Assembly: GCA_949948835.1 (NCBI GenBank)
Contig: CATLHF010000008.1
Coordinates: 1-64,000 of the forward strand
Direction of reading: 5' to 3'
Source of the DNA: an uncultured Clostridia bacterium
GTDB taxonomy: Bacteria; Bacillota; Clostridia; TANB77; CAG-508
DNA length: 64,000 nt
Below are positions 10,997-22,655 of this stretch, in pieces (the first letter of the stretch is position 1; every line of letters begins with the position of its first letter). Below the pieces are notes generated by a model. The model ran no database searches. It was not told the origin of the DNA and saw only the letters and a program-made list of their open reading frames with translations. Both the position numbers and the translations under genes were made by a program.

Positions 10997-12214
10997 TTAT
11001 TTTTCAAATGATAATTCGAAATTCATTCCTTGTGTTAGTTTCATGATAAATGTTTTTTCTAAATCTTCTGCTGCAGTACTTAGACTTTCTTTATAAGGAA
11101 CATTTAAAATAAAAACATTTCCTTCTTGTTTTACTCCTATTTTTCCTACAATATTATTTTCAAAAAAGTTTTCTTGCATATAGGTTGTAAAACTTTTTAT
11201 AGTAGGAAAATTACTATTTTTAAACTCTTGATTTAAATAATTGTAGATAGTACTATAATCTTTTTCATCAATTAATTTCATTACTTTATCCATATTGGAT
11301 AATGCTTTTTGTTCATCTGTTAATCGATTATATTTTTGTATTTGCTCGTCTGATTGAACTGTATAATTATCTAATATAATGGTATATTCATAAATTCCTG
11401 TTTCTCTTAATTCATAATAGTTACCAAAATTATCGATAAATCTATATGTCGTTACTCCGCTTTCTTTTGTTACTCCATGTTTTACAATATTAGCATCTTG
11501 CCATGTATTACTATTATTAGTAATATAAGTTTTAAATTGTTCCAAATTATCGTTAAACTTTGCTTTTCGATAGGTTGCATCTAACATATCAAATGCTTCT
11601 TCTGGATAATAGATTGCTTTAAATTTATAATCATCAAAATATATTTTTAATATTGATAAATCATTAATGATATCATTAGGAATTGTATTATATTTTCCTT
11701 TTTCAATTAAAATACCACTTTCGTGTATTAATTTAATTTGATTATTTTGTGCATTTGTGTATTCTTCAAGATTAGAATCTTCTATTTTAAATGCATTATT
11801 ATTGTAATCTACATTTACCACATAATATTTTTCTTCTTTCTTGCTATCAAAATATAGATTTCCTTTTACAAAAATCGTTATATTATGTGTCTTGTCAACA
11901 GAATACATTTCTTCACTTTGAAATATCCTAATACCTTTATATTCTAATTCATTTACTTCTTTATCGTTTATTTGCAAATATGCCTCTTTATGGCCTAATT
12001 TAATATAATTTATATATTGATTAATACAATTATTGATTCTATAAAATGTAGTTTTGTTTGTTACTTTTTCACTATCTAGCAATACCATATCTTCTGCTTC
12101 TTCTATTTCTATTCCCTTGTTTAAATGGATTAATAACATGAGTGATACTATAATAATACCTATAACAATTACCATTGCACATATTAAAATTAGTATTGTT
12201 TTTTTATGATTCAT
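10997..12214 (-). CDS. Membrane-anchored hypothetical protein adjacent to the T4SS cluster
   Basis: Intact 405-aa ORF with an N-terminal TM segment. Confidence 0.7.
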   Translation of the reverse strand: MNHKKTILILICAMVIVIGIIIVSLMLLIHLNKGIEIEEAEDMVLLDSEKVTNKTTFYRINNCINQYINYIKLGHKEAYLQINDKEVNELEYKGIRIFQSEEMYSVDKTHNITIFVKGNLYFDSKKEEKYYVVNVDYNNNAFKIEDSNLEEYTNAQNNQIKLIHESGILIEKGKYNTIPNDIINDLSILKIYFDDYKFKAIYYPEEAFDMLDATYRKAKFNDNLEQFKTYITNNSNTWQDANIVKHGVTKESGVTTYRFIDNFGNYYELRETGIYEYTIILDNYTVQSDEQIQKYNRLTDEQKALSNMDKVMKLIDEKDYSTIYNYLNQEFKNSNFPTIKSFTTYMQENFFENNIVGKIGVKQEGNVFILNVPYKESLSTAAEDLEKTFIMKLTQGMNFELSFEK

Positions 12215-12237
12215 ATATTAGTTTCCCCCTTATATTA

Positions 12238-14980
12238 TTAACGTCCTGTCAAAGAAAAATGCATATAATCTTTACTTGATTTCCAGTTTCCTCCCCATGA
12301 CCATCCTTTTGCAGAAAATGCTTTTACTACTGCTCCATTAGAAGATATTGAAAATTCATTTTGTCCTGGTTTCCAAAAAGAACCAGCTACTACATTGCCA
12401 TCTTTAATCATATAGTTTTCATCTGGATTAATATCAATTGCAACACCATAGGAATGGTGTGAACGACTACTGCTTGCTGCAGCACTTCTCCAGCTATATG
12501 CTCCTACTGATTTAATTTTAAATCCAGATCGTTGTATATCATCAAATATTTCCTTTACATCATCTGCTACCGCTTTATGAACTGTTATCTGTCTTGTCGT
12601 CTTATTTCCATTTGCATCATTAATATTAATTGTTATTGTGGTTAAATATTGCCTCATTTCTGCTTCTGTTGTTGGGATTCCATTCGGAAATAAATCCTTT
12701 AAGTCTCCAGTTGCTGTTCCTAGCATACCTCCACTTGGTTCTATTATTGGACTTATATCAATTCCAACGGCTTCATAGAACCTAGACATTTGTGCAAGTG
12801 TTGATTCAATCCAATCATCCGCTTGGGTTGGGTGGACTGATGTATTTGGACAATAAATTTTTCCAATATCAGCAACTGTAAAATTTCCTTGTGGGTAGTA
12901 TCTTTGGGTTTTTCCTGCACCAGAGATAAATTTACCAAAAGCATCAATTCCATCATAATCAGTTTCATATATTCTCCAATGGTAAGTTTCTCCATATTTG
13001 TTTGTTACAGTTTTATATGGTCCGTCGGTTCCTGTTATATTAAACCAGTTTCTACATCCGTTAATTGCGTTTCCAGTCCTTCCAGCACCTGTTTCCGTAA
13101 TAGAAACAGCTGCTGCAAAGATAGCATTTACTTTATATTTGTCTTGCATGTCTAAAAACGCTTGTGCATTTGCTACTAATTTTTCACTCTTTGAGTATCC
13201 TCCTCCAAATGCTTTTATTAAGGTTTCAACATCTTTAATAAATAAGCTTTCATCGTGTACATCAAAGTTTCCTACATAACTTCCTTCTACAAATTCAAAT
13301 GGTTCATACATGCTTGTAAATGCAGAGGTAGCAAAAGTACCTTCTGTTAGTTCTTCACTTTCCATATAGACACGAACCATTTCTCGCATTAATTCTGCAT
13401 GGGTTTGTGTTGTTTTACTATCTTCTAAATATTCATATAGTTCCTCTCTTGCTGTTACAATATTATCAACTGGAGTCGTAGTTTGTAGAGTACCATTTAG
13501 ACGAGGATATGCTACCATTTTTCCTACTTTTCCATCTCCGGACAGCTCGATATGGTGCTCCTTTTACATAGGTTCCTGTTTCATTTGCCCATAATCCCAT
13601 AAATTCAGATGGAGTAACTAATGTTTTCGTATCACCAGATTTCATCCATTCTCTTTTGATAATTTCTTCGTATTTAAATTCGCTTCTATCCGTATCGTAA
13701 CTACCATGTCCTCCTGGATCACTTTCGTTTGGTAATCTTGTAAGAAGTCCTGCCATTCCATAAGGATATTCTTTATTAATTTGCATTTCATAATTTGTTT
13801 CTTGCTCAATAATCCATGTTTTTGCTTTTGTTACATTGGCTTTTATATTGTCTACTTCAGAAATAATTTCTGTTTTATCGTGAACAGAATGAGTATACTC
13901 ATGCCACTCACTTCTTGAAACCCCTGTAACGGTTTCTCCTGATGTTTGTACTTCTCTTTGTTCCCAACCATGTCTTGTTGCCATATATTCATATATGTAA
14001 GTATCCGTTGTGATAGAATCGAAAATCGTAAATTCAACAAAGCTTTGTTTTGTCATTAATTCTGCAACTGCTGATACATAGTTTGCATTTTGTGTAACTA
14101 GTTGTAAGTCAATTAAAAATAAAAAAGGTACTGTATATTGTGATACCATACTTCTATATGGTATTTTTACTTCGGATATGGTATATTCCATAACACCATT
14201 TAAACTATATTTATATGGTTTTACAATACATAAATTCCAAGATTCATCTAATGAAAAATAATTCATCATTTTATCTTTTACAGAATCATCTGTTGTTTTT
14301 AACATTTCTTGAAATTGTTCATAACCTATGTATGTTAAATCAACCTCTTCTTCTTTTTCTGCTTTGGTATCCCATTTTTTTCTTTTAATTCTTATAATTC
14401 CTTGTGTTTCCTCATCGCTTCCTTCGATATATGGAAATTCTCCAGCAAGTGCTGCACTAATGTATTTATATAGATACTCAGCTGCTTGTGAATATGGAAG
14501 AATGTCATTTCCTGTAATAAGAGTATTATCTGCTATGGAGTAGTCTCCATCACTACCAAGTCCTAAATCATTTAAATCAATTCCATTTTTTTGTAAATTA
14601 ATAACAATATTTCTTAAAAATTTTTCTTTATCTAAATGAATTCCTGTTTCATCAATCGTACAGTATTCTTCAATCGTTTGGTAGGTAACTTCATCAATGG
14701 TTTGTGCATTCTTTTTATCGATATAATCTTCTACTGCTCCTAAAATAATAACGATTGTAATAATAGCAAGTAATCCAAGTAAAACAGGCCATGCTACAGC
14801 TGCAATTTTTGCTGCTACTTTTGCCCACAATTCTGCCATTTTCTTTTTCAATTCTTGTTTTGCTGCTTGTTTTGCCTGGTTTGCTACTTGTTTTGCTGCT
14901 TGATTCGCTTGTTGCTTTGCAAATTGTCCTACAGCAGATTGTTTTTGCTCCTGCTCTTGGTTTTGATTTTCTTCGTCCAT
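12238..14980 (-). CDS. T4SS-associated bifunctional cell-wall hydrolase (glucosaminidase-like + M15 peptidase-like domains) with N-terminal TM, +1 shift at CGG 13538-13540
   Basis: ORF 13466..14980 (TM at WPVLLGLLAIITIVIIL) joins ORF 12238..13518 as ...APYRAV-G-DGKVGKMVAYPRLNG; 'AAAVSITETGAG..NWFNITG' and 'SHHSYGVAIDINP...DYMHFSLTG' motifs. Confidence 0.75.
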
Positions 14981-15015
14981 ATGTCACCTCTTTTCTACCT
15001 ACATTTTTTAGTTTG

Positions 15016-15984
15016 TTAAAGTTCAATATTAAATCGTAATCGGTTAGTATATTCTTTTTTGTTTTGTGTTTTTTCGTATTCTTCATAATCAGCAATTACA
15101 TCACTAAATATCATTTGCCTCATAATAATTTTATTAGAATATATTTTATTAAAACGAATTGTTAATTTTTTATTTTCTTCTGGTTTTACAATCGTTTGTG
15201 TTTTATCGATTTCATACGAAAATGCATCATAATGATTGTCATTTGACCCTAATAAATAAATAGAATCCACTGTTTCTTTGCTATCTAATAGTATCGTTTT
15301 TGAGGTCATGTTTTCAATTGTAATGTCATAAGATTCGTATTCTTTATAAATATCTTTGCAAACAATATTAATGGTAATTCCATTAATTTGTTTTTGTTTC
15401 TCCACTTTTTCTCTTCGAATATAATTGTTAATGTTTAGTTTATATCCGTTTTCATTTGGAATTATAGTATAATAATTTTCTACTACATCATGAGAAGAAT
15501 TTAATTTTCCAGTTGATAAAATATCATCTTGTATGGTTACTCGGTAAGTGTTTATATAACCACTTATCCAGCTTTGGATACTTGCCATTTTTTTCGTTAC
15601 AAATATCTTATCAACATAGTTTTTTCTAAAATATTCCATATTTCCAAAAAATAATTCTTCTTTACATTCGTCTGTTAATAAGCCATATGCTTGTTCAATT
15701 TCTTTGTTATTACAATAAGTAATAAATTGTTCAATGATTTTTGTGTTTGCCTCTTTTGTATCTTGTTTTACTTCATTTCCTGTAATAATAGGTCTAGATG
15801 TTGTATCTTCTTTCTCTACAATCGTATTTTGTATTTGGTTATTTTTCATAGCATTTTCTTGTTTTATATTGTTGTTTACCATTTGTATTAAATATAAAAC
15901 AAGGACAATGGCAAAGATTACCGCAAATATAACATATCGACTTTCAAATATATTTCTTCTTATGTTACTATTTTTAATAATCAT
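15016..15984 (-). CDS. Membrane-anchored hypothetical protein in T4SS cluster
   Basis: Intact ORF, N-terminal TM (YVIFAVIFAIVLVLYLIQMV). Confidence 0.65.
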   Translation of the reverse strand: MIIKNSNIRRNIFESRYVIFAVIFAIVLVLYLIQMVNNNIKQENAMKNNQIQNTIVEKEDTTSRPIITGNEVKQDTKEANTKIIEQFITYCNNKEIEQAYGLLTDECKEELFFGNMEYFRKNYVDKIFVTKKMASIQSWISGYINTYRVTIQDDILSTGKLNSSHDVVENYYTIIPNENGYKLNINNYIRREKVEKQKQINGITINIVCKDIYKEYESYDITIENMTSKTILLDSKETVDSIYLLGSNDNHYDAFSYEIDKTQTIVKPEENKKLTIRFNKIYSNKIIMRQMIFSDVIADYEEYEKTQNKKEYTNRLRFNIEL

Positions 15985-16014
15985 CCCATTATCCTCCTGT
16001 TTTTTTATGCTATT

Positions 16015-18633
16015 TTATACAGCAGAGTTTCTCCAATCTTCGTATCCTTGGAAGATTTGTCTTGCCATCGCTTCGTTATTTGCTTTTTGTTTTTCATCTT
16101 GTGGTTTTCCTAACATTCCTGAAATACGACTAATTTCTTTAGCTTTAACTTTATCATCTGAGTATGCTTTTTTGTCGATATCCATATCTTTATAGCTTTG
16201 TACAATGTTTTGTACTTGTTCTCTTGCATCTTTTTCAGACAATTTACCTTGACTGTCTTTTATGTATTTTTCTTCTAATGCTTTTGCTCTTCTTATTTCA
16301 GTCTCATTCGTAATTCCAGCTTTTCTGTAGTCTTGTACGAAATCTTGTACTTGTTTTTTGGTATATCCTTGGTTTTTATAGAACTTATCATAGAAATCGT
16401 CAAATTTTTGACCTCTAAAATATTCTTTATCTGCTCTTGCATTTCTTGCATCTGTTTTATTACCATATTTTCCTGATCCATAAGCATCACGTACATTTCG
16501 TTCTTGCATTACTTTTCCAGCCGTTGCTTCAAATGTATTGCCACCTGTTGAAAAACCAATTGCGCCTGCACCAAGAGCCATTGATAATGCTTTTTCTCCA
16601 TCTCCTGTTGTAGCTCCTATAATTCCACCCATAGCTGCCATACCAATTGCTGGCATTACTCTTGCTGCTGTTTTTAAAGTTCCCCTTGCCGCCGTATATG
16701 CTACTGCAGGTGCGGCTGCTTTAATTCCTCTCCAAGTTTGGTATGCTTTTATTTTGCGCTGTCTTGATAATTCTCCAGATTCTTTATCTAGTTTATGTTG
16801 TGCCTTTTTCTCAGCTTTTAACTCTTTTTGTCTTGTTTTTCTATCTAAAGCTTCTTGTCTATCTCTATCTCTCATGGTTTGCCATGTTTCTGGTTCGTTT
16901 GGTTTTGCTGGCTCATTTGGTGTCTCTGGTCCATCTAATGGTGGAGGTGGTGGCACATCATTTTCAGAATCGGTTTGCCCTTCCTCTTCTTCTGATAATT
17001 GATTCTCCCTTTCTCTTAAATCTTGATATTGCCTTTGTAATTCTTGATGTTTTGGGTCTAAGTAATATGGATCTGACTCATCATATTGTGCAAGTTGTTG
17101 TTCAAGCTCTTCTTTTTCTTTTGCATCTAAATATTTTTGCATTTCTTCTTGTGCTTTTTTTGCTTTTTCTTCTCTTTCTTTTTTGGCTATTTCTTCTGGT
17201 GATAGAGCATTTTCTCCGTTCTTATTTCCATCGCTTACATATGCTGCTGGCTCTCTACTATTTGCTCCAATTACACTTCCTGCATCTCTTCCTTGGAATG
17301 CTTTAAATGGTTTGTTTGCTCCGTCATCTTTTCCTATTCTTTCTCCTGGTTCTTTGGTTCTTATTTTTCCATTTCCGCCAGATGGTCCTACTTTTCCAGC
17401 ACTGCTTAGTGCTTTTCCTGCCATTGTGGTAACCCCGGCTGCGGCTGCAAGTGAACCAACGGTTCCTCCGCTTGCTTTATCAAATCCAAACATTTTCTTA
17501 ACTAGTTTTTCAGCGGCAATGATAAATCCTAATGCAACAACTGCATAAAGTGGGTTTTTTGCTGCAAGTTCTATTGCTGTTCCTAATAACACTTTATATA
17601 ATAATAAATGTACTGGTTGAATTAATGCATTATAGGTATATTCTTTTAACCATATATTAAACGCTTGGGCTTTTCCATCTCCAACTTTATCAATTGGGTA
17701 AGTTAGGGCAACCATTGGTGCCATTAAAGTTAAAAACGCCATGTTAACAACCCTTTTTAAGTACACCCAAGTAAATCGAATGGAATAAATAACTAGCATT
17801 ACATATAGTGCAAAAAATGCAACTTTTACGTTTAAGTCTGATGCTTGTACCATAAAACGTACATATCCCATTAAGTTAGTAGAAAAGTCTAGTGTTCCAC
17901 TGCCCCACCAGTGTGGGTCAACTTTGGTTGCATGTACCATAATAGTTTGATTATCATCTGATGAAACCATAGCTGTTATGGTTTCTGCCATCGTTAAGGC
18001 AAATGACATAATATAATGTAATACCAGTACTAGGCACATGGCAATTAGCCAGTCCATTAACATTTGTTTATATTTTGCTTTATCTGCTGCTACACTAGTC
18101 ATTAGCATTCGAATTCCTAGATAAATTAATACCGATAGTAATCCGACAACTGCAATACTACGAAGTGCTAAATACCAGCTTGAAATTGTTGCACGTAATT
18201 GTACTGCAGTATTTCTTTCGTCATCACCTTTTACGGATGGATTAATAAAGTTAATATCTAATGCTGGTACTTGGTTTTGGAAAATTGCTTCTGGTGTATA
18301 ACGAATCATTGGTACATTAACCGCATCAATTCCAAAGAAACTTCCATCAATTGCTTCATCTGTTTCGATACTCCCCCCTGGTGTTCCTGGTAAATTATAT
18401 AGGTCACTATCGTTAATATCTTTCATAAAGCCTTCTGTTTCACCTAACATTGTCATTTCTAATAAATGCTGAATACCATCAAATATCGCGGTTACGAATG
18501 CAAAAATTGGACTTAGTAACTTTCCTCCCCAATCCGCTTGTACGGTTGTTGGTGTTACAAAGGTTGTTAAGATTACAATTAATATTGCGATAACTGTCTT
18601 TTGTACGACTCCTTTATTCGTAAAAAACTTCAT
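16015..18633 (-). CDS. VirB6/TrbL-like polytopic T4SS membrane protein with long charged C-terminal tail
   Basis: Signal/TM N-terminus, several TM segments, then Gly/Ala- and Lys/Glu-rich tail; directly upstream neighbour is VirB4. Confidence 0.7.
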   Translation of the reverse strand: MKFFTNKGVVQKTVIAILIVILTTFVTPTTVQADWGGKLLSPIFAFVTAIFDGIQHLLEMTMLGETEGFMKDINDSDLYNLPGTPGGSIETDEAIDGSFFGIDAVNVPMIRYTPEAIFQNQVPALDINFINPSVKGDDERNTAVQLRATISSWYLALRSIAVVGLLSVLIYLGIRMLMTSVAADKAKYKQMLMDWLIAMCLVLVLHYIMSFALTMAETITAMVSSDDNQTIMVHATKVDPHWWGSGTLDFSTNLMGYVRFMVQASDLNVKVAFFALYVMLVIYSIRFTWVYLKRVVNMAFLTLMAPMVALTYPIDKVGDGKAQAFNIWLKEYTYNALIQPVHLLLYKVLLGTAIELAAKNPLYAVVALGFIIAAEKLVKKMFGFDKASGGTVGSLAAAAGVTTMAGKALSSAGKVGPSGGNGKIRTKEPGERIGKDDGANKPFKAFQGRDAGSVIGANSREPAAYVSDGNKNGENALSPEEIAKKEREEKAKKAQEEMQKYLDAKEKEELEQQLAQYDESDPYYLDPKHQELQRQYQDLRERENQLSEEEEGQTDSENDVPPPPPLDGPETPNEPAKPNEPETWQTMRDRDRQEALDRKTRQKELKAEKKAQHKLDKESGELSRQRKIKAYQTWRGIKAAAPAVAYTAARGTLKTAARVMPAIGMAAMGGIIGATTGDGEKALSMALGAGAIGFSTGGNTFEATAGKVMQERNVRDAYGSGKYGNKTDARNARADKEYFRGQKFDDFYDKFYKNQGYTKKQVQDFVQDYRKAGITNETEIRRAKALEEKYIKDSQGKLSEKDAREQVQNIVQSYKDMDIDKKAYSDDKVKAKEISRISGMLGKPQDEKQKANNEAMARQIFQGYEDWRNSAV

Positions 18634-18645
18634 GGTTTCCCCTTT

Positions 18646-20664
18646 CTATTGTATTGCTTTTTTCTTTTTCATGTTTACGATATTATTTAAGTTTGTTTCT
18701 ACAAACTCGAATTCTTTTGCAGTTGGTGTAATTTGTAAAATCGCGGTATCTTGTCCTACTTTTAATAATCCCTCTCCTTTTAAACAAGTTACTAAGAAAC
18801 CTGCTTCTCCTTCGGAAAGTTTAAATACTTCTTTTAAGTATCCAATTTCGGATTTATCTTGTGCTAAAAATAGCTTCGTATCGGATGATGTTAATACTGC
18901 TTGTGCTTCTTGTTTTTCATAAAAATCCTGGAATCTTTGTGAAATAATGGCTAACGACACATTTCTTTTTCTGGCACGTCTTGCCATTGTATTTAAAAAG
19001 TCTACTGCTTCTGGATATGGAAGTAACATCCATGCTTCATCGACTAGTACCCTTTTCTTCTTTGCTTTTGTTCTATCTTCACTGTTTTTCTTAACATATT
19101 TTTCCCAAATCCAAGAAAGTAAGATTTGTTGTGCAAGTGGTCTTGCAAATCTTTCTTCTAGCTGAGATATGTCTAGATTGATAAATGGCACACCATCTAA
19201 TAATTCGAAGGTAGATTGTCCATCAAAATATGCCATTTGTCCTTCGTATTCACGAATGTATTGTTTCATAACTTTTAGTAAATAGCTATAATGGAATTTG
19301 TAATCCGAGTTATCATTTTCTTCTGCTTTTCTTAAAATTCTTTTATACCAGCTACCAATGGTTGGCATTAATTTTTTCTTTCTTGCAAGCATGTTTCCTG
19401 TTGCCATATTTGCTGCTGAATCGTATAGGCTTGATGGGTCTGATGTAATTTTCATAGCGGCATATTCTTCAGAAACAGCTTCTGCTATAATTTGTTTGGT
19501 TAATTCGTTTACTTCATCACTTCTTGTACTACCTCTTGCCATAGTAAGTAGCGCTTGTGTTACGTCTTCTACTTTATTTTCTACGTTAACAACTACTCTT
19601 TCTTTTCCTGTAATTTCATCTTTTATGATTTCTGGTTCAATATCAAATAAGTTGATAACGGTTTTCGATGTTGGGCTTAATACTACGTTAATTCCTCCTA
19701 GGGATTCCGCAACAATCGTGTACTCGCCTTCGGCATCTAGTGCTAAACTTTCAATTCCCATTAGTACGGCTGATCTTGAAATTAATGTTTTCATGGTTAC
19801 CGATTTACCAGCACCAGACTTTGCAAATATTACCATGTTGTAGTTGGTAAGGGATGGATGGAAGTTATCAAATAAAATAGGAACTCCCGTCTGTTTGTTA
19901 AATCCCAAAGGAACACCTGTAGAATGTCCTACTTCTGAGGTAGTAAATGGGAATACCGTTCCCATAGAGCGTCTATCAAATGTATGTACTTTTTTTAGTT
20001 TGTTGTCCATTAATGGAAGATTACTTTTAAAAGCATCTTCTTGAATTCCCCATGCACTTTTTACACTTACTAATGATTTTGACATTTCAGTTGATAATAG
20101 TGCTGTTAGTTTATCTAAATCTTCTAGGCTATAAGCAAACATGGTTGAAACAATAGATGCTTCAAATAGTTTGTTATATCCTGCTGCAATTTCATCTCTT
20201 AATTGTTCTGCTTCATATCGTTTTTGTCCTACCGTACTTTGTCTGTTAATGTTTCCACGGTCTGCTGCAACAATTCTTTCGGTTTCTAATTGGTTAATAA
20301 CCCTGTTTAATTCGTTTTGTGATTTTGCTTCTGGCACTGGGTTTATATAAATTGATGTATTGGTATCTCCAAATAGATATAGGTCACGGAACAATTCTGG
20401 GAATGTTGCCATTCTTGGAAGAGATGATACAAAGAAGCTTCTTGCATATCGTTTGGTGTTCGATATGATTTCTAAGTGGTCAATGTTAGATGCATCAATT
20501 CCAGATGGTGCAATTAATTCTTTAATGGTCTTTTTTCTTAAAACATTATATTGTTCTTGGTTGTTATTCATTAGCTGCTGATTTTCTTCTTCTTGTTGTT
20601 TTCTTTTGTTTTTCTTCCACATCTTTTGTTCCTCCTTCCTCTTGGTCGTTTTCTTCTTCTTCAA
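18646..20664 (-). CDS. VirB4/TraC-family T4SS ATPase
   Basis: Walker A 'VIFAKSGAGKSVTMKTLISR' and Walker B 'KKKRVLVDEAWMLL', 'RKRNVSLAIISQ'. Confidence 0.9.
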   Translation of the reverse strand: MKKKKTTKRKEEQKMWKKNKRKQQEEENQQLMNNNQEQYNVLRKKTIKELIAPSGIDASNIDHLEIISNTKRYARSFFVSSLPRMATFPELFRDLYLFGDTNTSIYINPVPEAKSQNELNRVINQLETERIVAADRGNINRQSTVGQKRYEAEQLRDEIAAGYNKLFEASIVSTMFAYSLEDLDKLTALLSTEMSKSLVSVKSAWGIQEDAFKSNLPLMDNKLKKVHTFDRRSMGTVFPFTTSEVGHSTGVPLGFNKQTGVPILFDNFHPSLTNYNMVIFAKSGAGKSVTMKTLISRSAVLMGIESLALDAEGEYTIVAESLGGINVVLSPTSKTVINLFDIEPEIIKDEITGKERVVVNVENKVEDVTQALLTMARGSTRSDEVNELTKQIIAEAVSEEYAAMKITSDPSSLYDSAANMATGNMLARKKKLMPTIGSWYKRILRKAEENDNSDYKFHYSYLLKVMKQYIREYEGQMAYFDGQSTFELLDGVPFINLDISQLEERFARPLAQQILLSWIWEKYVKKNSEDRTKAKKKRVLVDEAWMLLPYPEAVDFLNTMARRARKRNVSLAIISQRFQDFYEKQEAQAVLTSSDTKLFLAQDKSEIGYLKEVFKLSEGEAGFLVTCLKGEGLLKVGQDTAILQITPTAKEFEFVETNLNNIVNMKKKKAIQ

Positions 20665-21793
20665 TTAATCTGGTTGCTGATTCTGTTGTTTGTCTTCCTA
20701 AGTAAGCAGCATTTTGTTTAATAATCATTTGTGCTCTTTGTCTTACTAGTTCTTCCAGTCTTGCTCGTTTTTGGTCGATTTGTTGTTGTTTTGGACTTCT
20801 TGCTTGCATTACCTTTTCATTTGCTAGTGTCATTGCTCTTCTTTCAATTTCTTCATCTAATGCTCGCATTGTTTTATCTAATACATCTGGTGCCGTTGTG
20901 TATAGTTCATCATATCCAGAACGTGCTGCTCGATCAATACTAAACACTTCTGCTTCATCACGGTTATAAGCAACATATAATAGATCTGCTAATTCTTCTG
21001 AGTTTAATATTTTTCCTCCTACATCACAACCAGCAAGTGTCCTGATAATGGATTGTGCTCTTGTGTATAGTTCTTGGAATGCAATGTTTCTAATTTCTTC
21101 TTTATCAAACGAGTTGTTTGATCCTAGGTCTTCTACATAGTATGGAATGATGACATAGTATTTTTTACTTAATACGTTTTTGTTTTGACTCATTCTTTTG
21201 GTATTGGCAATAATGTCTTTTCCATATTCATATAAGTTTGTTTGTTTGGTTACTTCAAAGAAATCTTTGTTTAGTTCTTCTCTTGAAGCTAAACCAGATT
21301 GTAATTTTTTTAAATATTCATTTTTCTTTTTCTCTAATTCATACCCAATTTCTTCTACTTTTCTTTGGTAACCTTCAATACTATCGTTTAAGTTAACGGT
21401 TCTTGTTTGTACATAGATTTGGACTGGATGACGTAGGGTATTTAAGAATTGAAGGAATCCCTCTTCTACTCCTATTTTTTCGTTTTCTGACATTAGGTCA
21501 TAGTTAATACCCTGGCATTCTACTACCATGATATAACGCATCCCCTTTTTTTGTATAATCATGTTATCTTCAATTCCTTCAAATTCCATGAATTTTAAGA
21601 TGGATTGTTTCGTATATTCTTTTGCAATTTTTTTGGCATCACTTGTTTTTTCCCCTGTTACTTCTTCTGTTTCTTTTTTCTTTCTACTTCTTGTCCAGAA
21701 AAACAAGAACGCAGCTGCAAGTATAACTAATACAACAATCATCACAATTAATACAATGGTTAATACTTGTGTTATTTGATCTGCACTATTCAT
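20564..21793 (-). CDS. T4SS protein with N-terminal TM, TraC/VirB4 N-terminal-like region
   Basis: TM then 'GIEDNMIIQKKGMRYIMVVECQGINYDLMSENEKIGVEEGFLQFLNTLRHPVQIYVQTR'; overlaps the VirB4 start. Confidence 0.7.
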   Translation of the reverse strand: MNSADQITQVLTIVLIVMIVVLVILAAAFLFFWTRSRKKKETEEVTGEKTSDAKKIAKEYTKQSILKFMEFEGIEDNMIIQKKGMRYIMVVECQGINYDLMSENEKIGVEEGFLQFLNTLRHPVQIYVQTRTVNLNDSIEGYQRKVEEIGYELEKKKNEYLKKLQSGLASREELNKDFFEVTKQTNLYEYGKDIIANTKRMSQNKNVLSKKYYVIIPYYVEDLGSNNSFDKEEIRNIAFQELYTRAQSIIRTLAGCDVGGKILNSEELADLLYVAYNRDEAEVFSIDRAARSGYDELYTTAPDVLDKTMRALDEEIERRAMTLANEKVMQARSPKQQQIDQKRARLEELVRQRAQMIIKQNAAYLGRQTTESATRLIEEEENDQEEGGTKDVEEKQKKTTRRRKSAANE

Positions 21794-22136
21794 CTTTGGT
21801 ATCCTCCTCTATTTCATAGGTATAAATTCGATTATTTGCTTTTTTAAATTTAATGGCTCTTATAATAATATCATCAATGTTTTCTCCACCGACTTTTTTG
21901 GTAAAAGCAAATGCCCCTACATCTGGAACTTTAAAGGTTCCAATACAAAATCCAATCACAGCAAATATAGCTATTACTAACATTCCAATCATTTTAGCAC
22001 CAAATGCTGCAATGATTAAATAAAAGATAAATCCTATTGCTGCTGCTACCAAAGTATATATCATTGATTTTCCAGTAAAGATAAACAAAATTCTTCCTTC
22101 ATCTTTTACATTTCTTGGTATATTGTATGGACCCAT
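21786..22136 (-). CDS. PrgI/VirB3-like T4SS membrane protein
   Basis: Small two-TM protein beginning MGPYNIPRNVKDEGRILFIFTGKSMIYTLVAAAIGF, located before VirB4. Confidence 0.7.
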   Translation of the reverse strand: MGPYNIPRNVKDEGRILFIFTGKSMIYTLVAAAIGFIFYLIIAAFGAKMIGMLVIAIFAVIGFCIGTFKVPDVGAFAFTKKVGGENIDDIIIRAIKFKKANNRIYTYEIEEDTKDE

Positions 22137-22254
22137 GTTTTTCCTCCTCTAGGGCATAATTTTAACTAATATCATTATACCAGAAAATGCGAAAAAATGT
22201 AACATTTTCAGCGAAAATATTACATTTTTAATCTAATTGTAATATGAATGAAAC

Positions 22255-22289
22255 AAAAAACCAAGAAAAGATCGTTTTCTTGGTTTTTA
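22255..22289 (-). terminator. Intrinsic terminator
   Basis: AAAAACCAAGAAAA gatcg TTTTCTTGGTTTTT. Confidence 0.75.
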
Positions 22290-22295
22290 TTGCTA

Positions 22296-22655
22296 TTATT
22301 GTTTGTTTAAAGCTGTTGCCATATCGTATACAATTCCTGCAATAGTTGATGCAGCAAATACTAAAATTGCACCTACTATATAAGGTATCATTGATTTTTT
22401 GTAATCTGCTTTTTCTTCTGCACTTCCCATCATGTATTTAATACCTAAGATTAATAGAATAACAACTGCAACTAGAACACCTACTGTTCTAACAACACCG
22501 ATAATCTTTCCACCTAAATCTGTAATAGCTGATACATTACTTGGATTTTGTGCCGTAAAACTGCTTGGTGTAACGGTTGCAAATGAGCTTACACTAATCA
22601 TAACAATTGCTAGTACAATGCATAATACTGTAACTATTTTACTTGTTTTTTTCAT
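22296..22655 (-). CDS. TrbC/VirB2-like pilin candidate 1
   Basis: Signal peptide plus two TM segments; 'LVAVVILLILGIKYMMGSAEEKADYKKSMIPYIVGAILVFAASTI'. Confidence 0.7.
   Translation of the reverse strand: MKKTSKIVTVLCIVLAIVMISVSSFATVTPSSFTAQNPSNVSAITDLGGKIIGVVRTVGVLVAVVILLILGIKYMMGSAEEKADYKKSMIPYIVGAILVFAASTIAGIVYDMATALNKQ

Noticed and set aside
12753-15095. Alternative-frame minus ORFs (12753..12995, 13852..14040, 14715..15095)
   Set aside because: They overlap the T4SS hydrolase coding region out of frame and show no domain features.
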